Positions 1 through 7,909 of a stretch of DNA of 7,909 nt are shown here, in pieces. Source of the stretch: Candidatus Cloacimonadota bacterium (GTDB lineage Bacteria; Cloacimonadota; Cloacimonadia; Cloacimonadales; TCS61); assembly GCA_014382915.1 (NCBI GenBank), contig JACNIV010000016.1, positions 1-7,909 on the forward strand, written 5' to 3'. The position numbers were made by a program, and so were the translations under genes. A model generated the notes under the pieces. It saw only the letters and a list, made by a program, of their open reading frames with translations, was not told the origin of the DNA and did not search any database. The first letter of the stretch is position 1. Every line of letters starts with the position of its first letter.

Positions 1-605
1 TTAATATCATTTGTCCAGTTTCCATTTTCATCTGTAGCATAGATGTCGAACCAGTCGTACCAGCCAAAAAGGTATTGATTGTATTTTCCAATGTCTTCAT
101 AAAAATGCTGGGAGTTAGAATCATCCAGGCGGAAGTGATTATCGTAAGATGGATTGTTATTCTCTATCAGGAAGTCGTTCACTGCAAAGTCATAACGTTC
201 ACGTCCATAGCGATAAATAAGATCACCATCCATGTAATACGGTTGATTTGTTTCCGGATTTATATAAGGACAATCTCCCAAATATTCCAAATATCCCACA
301 TCATCTTTTATTGGTTCCTGATTTGCCCATTTTTCATATTCGTCTTCCTTATCCAGCCCCTGGTTATAATAATGGGAATATCCCACCCAGAGTCCAATTT
401 CGATAATGGGGAAAATATAAGTTGTAATGCTTCTGCGGTTTGCATAGAATTGCCCGGCACCAGGAAACAGAGAAGACAAAATCATCGCTTTTGATACGGA
501 TTTTTTATTATAGTTCACTTGGATAATATCATTTCTAATTTCTTGAGCTGACACTGAAATAAAAATACCGGTCAGCACAAAAAGAAAGATTATTTTACGT
601 AACAT
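1..605 (-). CDS. Secreted/membrane protein resembling DUF5683, C-terminus cut by window edge
   Basis: Only the first 201 residues are in the window; the gene continues past base 1. The ATG at 605-603 is preceded by AAGGAG at a good distance and opens a typical signal peptide (MLRKIIFLF...FISVSA, predicted cleavage near residue 20 before QE). Residues 39-80 form a hydrophobic stretch with the motif SSLFPGAGQFY (44-54), the PGxGQxY signature I associate with DUF5683-like proteins of FCB bacteria. A charged, tyrosine-rich segment follows, including FYEDIGKYNQYLFGW (168-182). Function is unknown; the family is usually annotated as a hypothetical envelope protein. It is the third gene of a run with the CTD protease and the PorV-like gene, so a role in the cell envelope or surface export is plausible but inferred. 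The family call comes from memory of the motif, not from a search. Confidence 0.72.
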   Translation of the reverse strand, partial: MLRKIIFLFVLTGIFISVSAQEIRNDIIQVNYNKKSVSKAMILSSLFPGAGQFYANRRSITTYIFPIIEIGLWVGYSHYYNQGLDKEDEYEKWANQEPIKDDVGYLEYLGDCPYINPETNQPYYMDGDLIYRYGRERYDFAVNDFLIENNNPSYDNHFRLDDSNSQHFYEDIGKYNQYLFGWYDWFDIYATDENGNWTNDI

Positions 606-612
606 ATAATAT

Positions 613-618
613 CTCCTT
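613..618 (-). promoter_or_regulatory. Ribosome binding site overlapping the stop codon of the upstream gene
   Basis: On the minus strand the sequence AAGGAG lies 7 bases before the ATG at 605. Its first two bases are the last two of the TAA stop (619-617) of the M6 protease gene. This fixes the start of the downstream gene and suggests translational coupling: a ribosome finishing the protease would sit on the binding site of the next gene. Confidence 0.75.
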
Positions 619-3600
619 AATTTATAATTGCAATTGGGACTTTTTTCACTTCACCTTCGGACCGCACGATACCAAAATATACTCCCGTAGCTATCTTTCT
701 TGTATTCCAGACAATATCCATGTCGTCACCGGTTCCTTTTTCCACTTTTCTTTTAAAGATGATATTTCCTGCGATGTCAAAAATTTTAATATCAATATCA
801 TCTTTTGCATTGATCACTTTAATTCTTACTTCTCCTTTTTTGGCAGGATTAGGAAAAGCATATGCGGTCATCTTGTCTGCTGAAGAAACCTGGGGAGATA
901 TTTCGCCATTATATAAAGAGTAATGTTGATTTCTATAACCGTTCCAGATAATTGGATTTTCGTCTACATTTTCTATATAAGAAGCAAAGAGATTATTATC
1001 AGCATCCGAATATAGATAATACAGTTTTTCTGATTGTTCGTTCCAGTAAAACTGATCGATAGTTTCTGTTTTCCGCCAAGAGAAAGAATGCTGGATGCTT
1101 ATCTTCGCTTCCTTGTTCACAGCAATGATTCCGCTATTGATTTCTTCAAAGAGAAGAATGATTTCTTCTCCGAATTTTATTATTCTTGGATAGCTTTCCG
1201 ATTTGATTATTTTTTCATCCAGATAAGCCGGAAAACCTGGAGCCAGTGTGCCATCTAACGTAATAGCAAACACCCTGTTCTGTGCACCAAAAACAAGATA
1301 GACCTGTCCATCATCCAGGAAATGCCCTAAAGCAAGTTGCGAAGGTTTTGCTGATGTATAGGGAAATAAGCTGAATATTTTCTCTGCATTTCCTTCCTTG
1401 ATTTTATAAATATTTCCATCATTGTTTTGAACAAATGTAGCATTATAAGCAGTGTTAACAACATCTTTATAGCAAACTGGAGTGTAGCTGGTATCGTAAT
1501 TATCAATAAGAACTTCATAATATGAAGCACCATCAAGCATTACATCCGAAATGAAATGAATACAATCTGTGGTGGCAGCAATTAGATATTCCCCATCAAA
1601 AGCACATTTTGCTTCGGGGATTTCAAAATTAGGCGTTTTATTGGATAAAAATATGTAGAGTGAGTCAGCCGCAGGGACTATAAAAGAAGGCTCTAACCAT
1701 GATTCATCCTGACCAATAAAAAGGGTTGCATCTGTTATTATTTCCGTGAAAGCCATATTTTCAACGGAACTTGTGGTTATTTGCGAAAGAATATTATTAC
1801 TTATAATGTTGTATTCATCTTCTCCATCCAGATCGCGATCAACAGGAAAGATCGGTTGGGTGGGTGTTTTATCGAAGGGTAATGCAATGCCGAAATTATC
1901 TGCCCAATGCTCATCAATAAGAGAAAAGAAGTTAAGTTCGTTTTCTTTGAGTACAAGGAATGCAGGAAAGCTTAATGAAGTTCCCACATGTCCAATGGCT
2001 TTGATAGAATCAAATTGCGCAATTTTCTCTGTTCCATCAAAAAGATGAGAGCCAAATTTAAATGACATAATTCTTTCTACACCCGGTTCGATGGAGTAAC
2101 TGCTGATATCGTATAGTGAGAATATAGATGAATCGCCTGTATTGGTCATCAAGGCAGGTGCCGAAACAGCCGAGAGTTCCCCGTTAAAGATAGTACCGAT
2201 GAATACTTCATCACCGTTTATGTTAATTATCGTCTCGTCGTCCCAGCCTGTAAAATAACCTTCTTCATCTATAATTGGCATATATTTAAAGAAAGGCTCA
2301 TATTGAGTACCTTCCCAGAACATGGAATAGATATTACCGATATCATCGATGTTATCGGCTTCAATTATTTTTACAGCTCTGTGAGAGTGATAAATATTTA
2401 CGGTATTATTTTCAAAGTTGTTGTTTTCTGCTAGGATCGCTTCATCTACGTGCCATATTAGTAAACCACCACCAATGTCATAATTAAATTCGCCTGTTGG
2501 CTCTGCCATTGGCCAGCCGGGCAGGAAATAATCATATTCATAGGTAGGGTCTTCACCGGGAAGATGAGCAGGATAAGTGGGATATAAAATTACTCTCCCA
2601 TCATCAGATGCCCATACTGCGATTCCGCTATCTCCATCAGGGTCTACCTGTCTGTTCTCGATTAGTATATACTCTGTATCACTTAAGGGTACTTTTACAA
2701 AGCATGGAATTTCTGTAGTTGCCTGGGGTGGATCGAATAAATATTCGGCAGGTAATAGTTCTATAGTTTCATTGAATTCTAATTCTGAGATATCTTTAAA
2801 AATTCCTCTTGTTCGAAATATATCTTCCCATGCCAGCATGCGAGACCAGGCACCGGGCAGGGTTGGCAAGCTGCCTTCGAAGTAATAGAGGTTGTCGTTT
2901 GCATCGGAAACTACCAGTAAACCGGCATTACCTCCACTGTCCATTATATCGAAAACACCTACCTGAGGAGTGAAGTTTCTGGTATTGTATAGATCCACAA
3001 AACCAATTGAATGACCAAATTCATGAGCATATACTGCATTTACTACGCCGTAATTCGAATAAATGGTAGTAGAACCATCCGGTTCTGGATGGATGTCCTG
3101 TGTTATCATCTCAGGTACATTACAGGCATGATCGATTACTATATCATCATCAACAATGACTTCCTTACCCGTTCCTACCCGGATAAAGAACGAAGGAATA
3201 TCGGCGGGTGTATCACCAAAGATATCATGCTGCCAATCTGCACCGGCATGAATGAACATATAATGACCATACTGACTGAAGTCTATATTTTCGTCAGCGT
3301 CAGCAATTGTGAAGGCATCCTGAAAATATTCCTCAAAGCGAGATATCATCAGATCGACATCAGCTCCCGGTGGATTGTAATATGCCATTTCGTGGGGAAG
3401 AGTATATGCCAGAAAATCACCTGGTGAAGATATGGGGAAGATATCATATTCCAAGTCGTAGGAACCAAAGCTGGCAGCGAGATAGTAATAATTCAAAGCC
3501 TGCAGTTGAGTTGTGAAAAACTCATGATCGTGAGGAGGACTTCCCAGGCTGATAGGATACCCTTCCGGATCTTGAAGGAACGTTCCATTTCCGGTACTTT

Positions 3601-3832
3601 GCGGGTCGTTATCTTCCTGGAATTCTATGAGAAGTACAAGCAATTTGTTAGAATTCCTAATGAAACTATCCAACCGCTCAGCCGTTCCAGACAGATAATT
3701 TTCTATTGGATGTACTTTCTTTTCCGATTGAACTGGAGTTGTTATTTTACTCACAGATATTTTTCTGGCATGAGAAAAATTTGGAACAACAAGTCCCAAT
3801 ACTATCAGGACTGACAGTAAAATGTGTTTCAT
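617..3832 (-). CDS. Secreted M6-family metalloprotease with T9SS type A C-terminal sorting domain
   Basis: A 1071-residue predicted extracellular zinc protease. Residues 1-22 are a signal peptide (MKHILLSVLIVLGLVVPNFSHA). The catalytic region contains HEFGHSIGFVD (270-280), matching HExxHxxGxxD: H270, H274 and probably D280 bind zinc and E271 is the general base. A Met-turn-like segment FDIMDSG (294-300) and GLLIWHVD (456-463) follow, both typical of the M6 (immune inhibitor A) family. Residues about 600-970 look like a degenerate FG-GAP/VCBS-type beta-propeller, with DRDLDGEDE (665-673), LDGTLAPGFP (859-868) and a closing W..YR......YN element (963-975). Residues about 988-1071 are a T9SS type A sorting domain: FPNPAKKGE (993-1001), IKIFDIAGN (1015-1023), GVYFGIV (1050-1056). 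The start keeps the signal peptide intact, but no Shine-Dalgarno sequence precedes it. It lies 11 bases after the PorV-like gene. Substrate is unknown. The protease and sorting calls are firm; the propeller call is weaker. Confidence 0.9.
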   Translation of the reverse strand: MKHILLSVLIVLGLVVPNFSHARKISVSKITTPVQSEKKVHPIENYLSGTAERLDSFIRNSNKLLVLLIEFQEDNDPQSTGNGTFLQDPEGYPISLGSPPHDHEFFTTQLQALNYYYLAASFGSYDLEYDIFPISSPGDFLAYTLPHEMAYYNPPGADVDLMISRFEEYFQDAFTIADADENIDFSQYGHYMFIHAGADWQHDIFGDTPADIPSFFIRVGTGKEVIVDDDIVIDHACNVPEMITQDIHPEPDGSTTIYSNYGVVNAVYAHEFGHSIGFVDLYNTRNFTPQVGVFDIMDSGGNAGLLVVSDANDNLYYFEGSLPTLPGAWSRMLAWEDIFRTRGIFKDISELEFNETIELLPAEYLFDPPQATTEIPCFVKVPLSDTEYILIENRQVDPDGDSGIAVWASDDGRVILYPTYPAHLPGEDPTYEYDYFLPGWPMAEPTGEFNYDIGGGLLIWHVDEAILAENNNFENNTVNIYHSHRAVKIIEADNIDDIGNIYSMFWEGTQYEPFFKYMPIIDEEGYFTGWDDETIININGDEVFIGTIFNGELSAVSAPALMTNTGDSSIFSLYDISSYSIEPGVERIMSFKFGSHLFDGTEKIAQFDSIKAIGHVGTSLSFPAFLVLKENELNFFSLIDEHWADNFGIALPFDKTPTQPIFPVDRDLDGEDEYNIISNNILSQITTSSVENMAFTEIITDATLFIGQDESWLEPSFIVPAADSLYIFLSNKTPNFEIPEAKCAFDGEYLIAATTDCIHFISDVMLDGASYYEVLIDNYDTSYTPVCYKDVVNTAYNATFVQNNDGNIYKIKEGNAEKIFSLFPYTSAKPSQLALGHFLDDGQVYLVFGAQNRVFAITLDGTLAPGFPAYLDEKIIKSESYPRIIKFGEEIILLFEEINSGIIAVNKEAKISIQHSFSWRKTETIDQFYWNEQSEKLYYLYSDADNNLFASYIENVDENPIIWNGYRNQHYSLYNGEISPQVSSADKMTAYAFPNPAKKGEVRIKVINAKDDIDIKIFDIAGNIIFKRKVEKGTGDDMDIVWNTRKIATGVYFGIVRSEGEVKKVPIAIIN

Positions 3833-3843
3833 AGTTTATATTT

Positions 3844-5064
3844 TTAGAATTCTACTTTTACTGAAAGTGTCTGATTATAATCCTGTAAACCGCCACCGGG
3901 TTGGAAGGCGTAATCGATTCCCACAAGATATTCTTTATTAAAAATGTAATGAATTCCGGCGCCAAAAGCAAATCCGGTAACTTCACCTTCCCTGTCAGCA
4001 TAATAACCGGTGCGTAATGACAGAAGATCGAGATAAACGTATTCCGCACCCAGACACCAGATGATCTCACGGATCTCGATGGAATTGATGAAATTTTGAA
4101 TGGAAGCAAAATCGTCGACTTGATTACCTTCTTCATCTTCTCTTCCATTGAAATCATCTGTCCAGGCTGTAAAAATTCGTTTGTAAATGGGATCGTCATT
4201 AGCCAGGAGTTTATTCATATCAGCATTAATTGTAAGTTTATTGTACTGAGATTCCAATGCACGATAGGAAAATCCCATTCGCCAGTTCATAGGTAATGGG
4301 TCAGATTGTGATTCGTCAATATATGTCATATTCGGTCCAACATTCTGCAAGTTAAGACCGAAATCCAGTTTTTTTACAGGAATACTATATTTAGAAAGAG
4401 AGGCTTTATTAAATCCTGCTAGAGAAGCAATACCGTTATATAATAACAGCGCTCCATTGTATGGCGAAACTAGGATCTGTCCAAAATCGACACCATTGTG
4501 TTTTACACCAAAATCGAATGCATAACTCATACCCTGTCCGCGCTCACCTTCTTCACCAGGTGATTTTAATTCTGGTACCAGGTCACTTAGGATGAATTTA
4601 AATGTAAGCCCGACCCCTGTTTTCTGGCTTAATTGATAACTGTATGTAGCAGCCACTGCCAGATCATAGCTTTTAAATGTTTCCTCATCGCTTGTCTGAG
4701 GATCTGCATCCTGATATTCTTGTTCACCATACGTCATATAAGTAGCGTTAAGACCAATGTTTCCAAGGTCTTCGACGTATTTATTCCATGCCAGATGGAA
4801 ATAATACATATCATTAAAAACTTCAGCAAACCAGTTTGAATACATGCTGGCAACCTGGCTTTTCCTGTTGAAAGCTAATGCTCCCGGATTCCAGTAAGAG
4901 GCGAATCCATCGTCAACTTGAGCAACATGAGCCTGACCCATAGAACCTGCTCTCGATCCCGGTTCGATCAAAAGAAATATAACAGCAGCTTCTGAAATTG
5001 CGTTAGCTGCTACCGGTATTAAAAGAGCTGCCATAAGTGTTAGTAAAAGTAATTTAGTTTTCAT
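3844..5064 (-). CDS. PorV/PorQ-family outer-membrane barrel protein (T9SS-associated)
   Basis: A 406-residue protein with a signal peptide (MKTKLLLLTLMAALLIPVAANA, cleavage near residue 22). The mature N-terminus carries the family signature: PGSRAGSMGQAHVAQVDDG (35-53) followed by FASYWNPGALAF (54-65). The rest alternates polar and aromatic residues as in a FadL-like 14-strand barrel, and the protein ends in KVEF, with the terminal Phe expected for recognition by the BAM complex. In characterised T9SS, PorV binds secreted cargo at the outer membrane and shuttles it to the PorU sortase; PorQ and further paralogs have related roles. Sequence alone does not say which paralog this is, so no symbol is given. 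GGAGG at 5075-5071 supports the ATG. The next gene encodes a CTD-bearing protease, which fits a carrier-cargo pairing. It is the first protein gene of the operon. Confidence 0.88.
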   Translation of the reverse strand: MKTKLLLLTLMAALLIPVAANAISEAAVIFLLIEPGSRAGSMGQAHVAQVDDGFASYWNPGALAFNRKSQVASMYSNWFAEVFNDMYYFHLAWNKYVEDLGNIGLNATYMTYGEQEYQDADPQTSDEETFKSYDLAVAATYSYQLSQKTGVGLTFKFILSDLVPELKSPGEEGERGQGMSYAFDFGVKHNGVDFGQILVSPYNGALLLYNGIASLAGFNKASLSKYSIPVKKLDFGLNLQNVGPNMTYIDESQSDPLPMNWRMGFSYRALESQYNKLTINADMNKLLANDDPIYKRIFTAWTDDFNGREDEEGNQVDDFASIQNFINSIEIREIIWCLGAEYVYLDLLSLRTGYYADREGEVTGFAFGAGIHYIFNKEYLVGIDYAFQPGGGLQDYNQTLSVKVEF

Positions 5065-5152
5065 TGCTATCCTCCAGTATAAAATTTTGGGTAAATATTG
5101 AAAAATCAGATTGTTGCTCTAACAAATTTTAATAATACCTCCAATTCCCAAA

Positions 5153-5239
5153 TGGTGCCGAAGGCCGGACTCGAACCGGCATGAGCAAAAGCCCGGAGGA
5201 TTTTGAGTCCACTGCGTCTACCAATTTCACCACTTCGGC
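5153..5239 (-). tRNA. tRNA-Leu (anticodon CAA), CCA encoded
   Basis: The minus strand folds into a class II tRNA. The acceptor stem is GCCGAAG/CTTCGGC with discriminator A and an encoded CCA (5155-5153). The D stem is GTG/CGC with one G-U pair and a loop containing GG. The anticodon loop is CTCAAAA, giving anticodon CAA, which reads the UUG codon. The long variable arm GGGC-TTTT-GCTC is typical of tRNA-Leu, and the T arm is GCCGG/CCGGC with loop TTCGAGT. The anticodon stem GTGGA/TCCTC has a U-U mismatch at 28-42; otherwise all stems pair. It lies between the groEL terminator and the PorV-like gene, on the same strand as both. Confidence 0.95.
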
Positions 5240-5250
5240 ATTGGTTGAGT

Positions 5251-5279
5251 ATCAAAAAAATGCCTAATTCTCATGTCAA
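5251..5279 (-). promoter_or_regulatory. Probable promoter of the tRNA-Leu gene
   Basis: A perfect -35 hexamer TTGACA (5279-5274) is followed after 17 bases by TTTGAT (5256-5251), which matches 4 of 6 bases of the -10 consensus. The -10 ends 11 bases before the first tRNA base, giving a transcription start a few bases ahead of the mature 5' end. The region further upstream is strongly AT-rich, as in an UP element. The -35 is convincing; the -10 is weak. Confidence 0.5.
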
Positions 5280-5328
5280 GCGATTTTTAACACATTTAAA
5301 ATATATAATATATTATAAAAAAACACAT

Positions 5329-5363
5329 AAAAAAAAGGAAGCTTCCCTTTTAGAAAGCTTCCT
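5329..5363 (-). terminator. Rho-independent terminator of groEL
   Basis: In the minus-strand RNA, AGGAAGCUU (5363-5355) pairs with AAGCUUCCU (5344-5336). The stem is extended inwards by one U-G and one C-G pair, giving 11 base pairs and a 6-base loop, followed by a run of seven U (5335-5329). It lies 32 bases after the groEL stop codon. The plus-strand side has no U run, so it acts for groEL only and separates groEL from the tRNA and PorV-like operon. Confidence 0.93.
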
Positions 5364-5395
5364 GAGTTATGTTGTAATGTATATTTTTGGGAATA

Positions 5396-7036
<1,641 letters not shown>

Positions 7037-7064
7037 TTATAGCCTCCTGTTTATTTTTTATTAT

Positions 7065-7091
7065 TTAGCAATCACATCTAACGAGTGCTAA
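7065..7091 (-). promoter_or_regulatory. CIRCE operator (HrcA binding site) of groEL
   Basis: Read in the groEL direction this is TTAGCACTC, nine bases, then GATTGCTAA. The consensus is TTAGCACTC-N9-GAGTGCTAA, so one arm is perfect and the other has a single change (T for G at its third base). It lies 31 bases before the groEL ATG and just downstream of the predicted -10, the usual place for HrcA repression. The hrcA gene is not in the window. Confidence 0.93.
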
Positions 7092-7117
7092 AGATATGAT
7101 AAGCTTTTTTTTGTCAA
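7089..7117 (-). promoter_or_regulatory. groEL: Probable groEL promoter
   Basis: A perfect TTGACA (7117-7112) lies upstream of TATCTTTA (7096-7089), whose TATCTT matches 4 of 6 bases of the sigma-70 -10 with a short 15-base spacer. The same bases also fit the Bacteroidota-type promoter: TTTG (7118-7115), 18 bases, then TATCTTTA, one mismatch from TAnnTTTG. The -10 overlaps the outer edge of the CIRCE element, so bound repressor would cover the transcription start. Which sigma model applies is not decided by the sequence. Confidence 0.5.
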
Positions 7118-7209
7118 ATAAAAATATTTTTTAATAAATTCGTTGCCTTACTTCTAACAATTAGAAAAATTACCTACTAAATTAAACTGGTTTTTTTAGG
7201 GAGGAAATT

Positions 7210-7909
7210 ATGAAAAAACATATTTTTATCTTTATTCTGATCTTCGCTTCATTATTCTTATATAGCCATCCTAAACCTACACAATTACCTATGGGAATTA
7301 CACATGAAACAGTGCGTGCTGATTCTGCACATGGATTTGATATTTTATCTTATGATATTTCAATTGAAATTGATGAGATAAATGGATTTATAGATGGAAC
7401 AGTAATAGCAACTGTCGAAGCTGATGAAATAATAAATGAAATCCAATATGAATTAGACCAGATGAGCGTCGATAACGTTCTTTTAAATGGGAATACAGCA
7501 ACTTATACATATGATAATAGTCTCATTACGATCCAGCTTGGAACTGTAAATCCGGGTGAACAATTTACTACAACTGTGGAATATTCCGGTAATCCTACCT
7601 GGAACGGATTGGGAATGATGATAAATCCTAGTTATGTCTTCACTATATCCGATCCCAATGCTTCACGTTACTGGTGGCCCTGCTACGATCACCCGTGGGA
7701 TAAAGCGTTAGTTGATCTTCACATTACTGTTAACGAAGATTGGGATGCAGCTTGCAATGGACTTAGAACCTCTATTATTCCTAACCCGAATGGAACCCGA
7801 ACCCATAATTGGGAGGGTTCAAATCCGATGGCAACATTCCTGGTTTCGATTGTTGCCAGGAATTTTGTGGAATTGAACGATAATTTCGGAGCAATTCCGA
7901 TTCAGAATT
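7210..7909 (+). CDS. Secreted M1-family aminopeptidase, N-terminal part, cut by window edge
   Basis: The first 233 residues of a longer protein. GGGAGG at 7199-7204, 5 bases before the ATG, and a signal peptide (MKKHIFIFILIFASLFLYS) support the start, so the enzyme is exported. The mature part matches the N-terminal beta domain of M1 (aminopeptidase N-like) zinc peptidases: YDISIEID (48-55), INGFIDGTVIATVEA (57-71), LDQMSVDNVLLNG (82-94), then SRYWWPCYDHPWDKALVDLH (152-171), the equivalent of the conserved R-x-W-x-P-C-x-D-x-P-x-x-KA segment. The diagnostic GAMEN and HExxH motifs should lie beyond base 7909 and are not seen, so activity cannot be judged. It is transcribed away from groEL, with 176 bases between the two starts. 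M1 peptidases remove N-terminal amino acids from peptides; an exported one suggests peptide scavenging. Whether it carries a T9SS sorting domain is unknown. Confidence 0.85.
   Translation, partial: MKKHIFIFILIFASLFLYSHPKPTQLPMGITHETVRADSAHGFDILSYDISIEIDEINGFIDGTVIATVEADEIINEIQYELDQMSVDNVLLNGNTATYTYDNSLITIQLGTVNPGEQFTTTVEYSGNPTWNGLGMMINPSYVFTISDPNASRYWWPCYDHPWDKALVDLHITVNEDWDAACNGLRTSIIPNPNGTRTHNWEGSNPMATFLVSIVARNFVELNDNFGAIPIQN

Noticed and set aside
75..494. Plus-strand open frame of 139 codons opposite the DUF5683-like gene
   Set aside because: It is antisense to a gene with a signal peptide, ribosome binding site and family motif, and its own translation resembles no protein family.
3011..3427. 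Plus-strand open frame of 138 codons inside the protease gene
   Set aside because: It lies opposite the conserved zinc-protease domain and has no ribosome binding site or recognisable domain.
5111..5125. Inverted repeat TTGTT-GCTCT-AACAA between the tRNA and the PorV-like gene, as a terminator
   Set aside because: The stem is only five mostly A-T/G-C mixed pairs, and the T run after it is short and offset, so it is too weak to call.
5304..5317. Perfect 14-base palindrome TATAATATATTATA upstream of the tRNA
   Set aside because: It consists only of A and T in a very AT-rich stretch, so chance is a sufficient explanation; no repressor context is visible.
7092..7200. A plus-strand promoter for the M1 peptidase, for example TTGCCT at 7143
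   Set aside because: No -10 hexamer stands at a proper distance; the AT-rich background offers many weak matches and none is convincing.

Overview
The window is an AT-rich bacterial chromosome segment with five protein genes (two cut by the window edges), one tRNA gene and the regulatory sites around a heat-shock gene. Everything is on the minus strand except the last gene. The source is probably a member of the Fibrobacterota-Chlorobiota-Bacteroidota (FCB) superphylum or a related candidate phylum such as Cloacimonadota. This rests on a C-terminal sorting domain of the type IX secretion system (T9SS), a PorV/PorQ-family outer-membrane protein beside it, and a PGxGQxY-type envelope protein. 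The phylum is an inference; no ribosomal gene is present to settle it.

Layout, left to right. Positions 1-605 (minus) hold the N-terminal 201 residues of a secreted or membrane protein resembling the DUF5683 type. Positions 617-3832 (minus) encode a 1071-residue secreted M6-type metalloprotease with a degenerate beta-propeller-like region and a T9SS type A C-terminal domain. Positions 3844-5064 (minus) encode a 406-residue PorV/PorQ-family barrel. These three genes read in the order PorV-like, protease, DUF5683-like, with 11 bases between each pair, so they form a tight operon. A tRNA-Leu(CAA) gene with an encoded CCA lies just upstream at 5153-5239. Next come an intrinsic terminator (5329-5363) and groEL (5396-7033, minus). 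The groEL gene has its own promoter region, with a CIRCE operator at 7065-7091 carrying one mismatch. A divergent plus-strand gene starts at 7210 and runs off the right edge; it encodes the N-terminal domain of a secreted M1-family aminopeptidase.

How the parts fit. The PorV-like barrel and the CTD-bearing protease look like a carrier-cargo pair: in characterised T9SS, PorV carries CTD proteins at the outer membrane to the PorU sortase. The M1 peptidase is a second exported metallopeptidase, so the neighbourhood leans towards extracellular protein breakdown. The groEL gene is separate: it has no groES neighbour, its own heat-shock operator (predicted HrcA target) and its own strong terminator. 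I see no mobile element, CRISPR array, pseudogene or prophage. Nothing here is clearly a new biological system; the PorV-protease-DUF5683-like operon is the part most worth following up.
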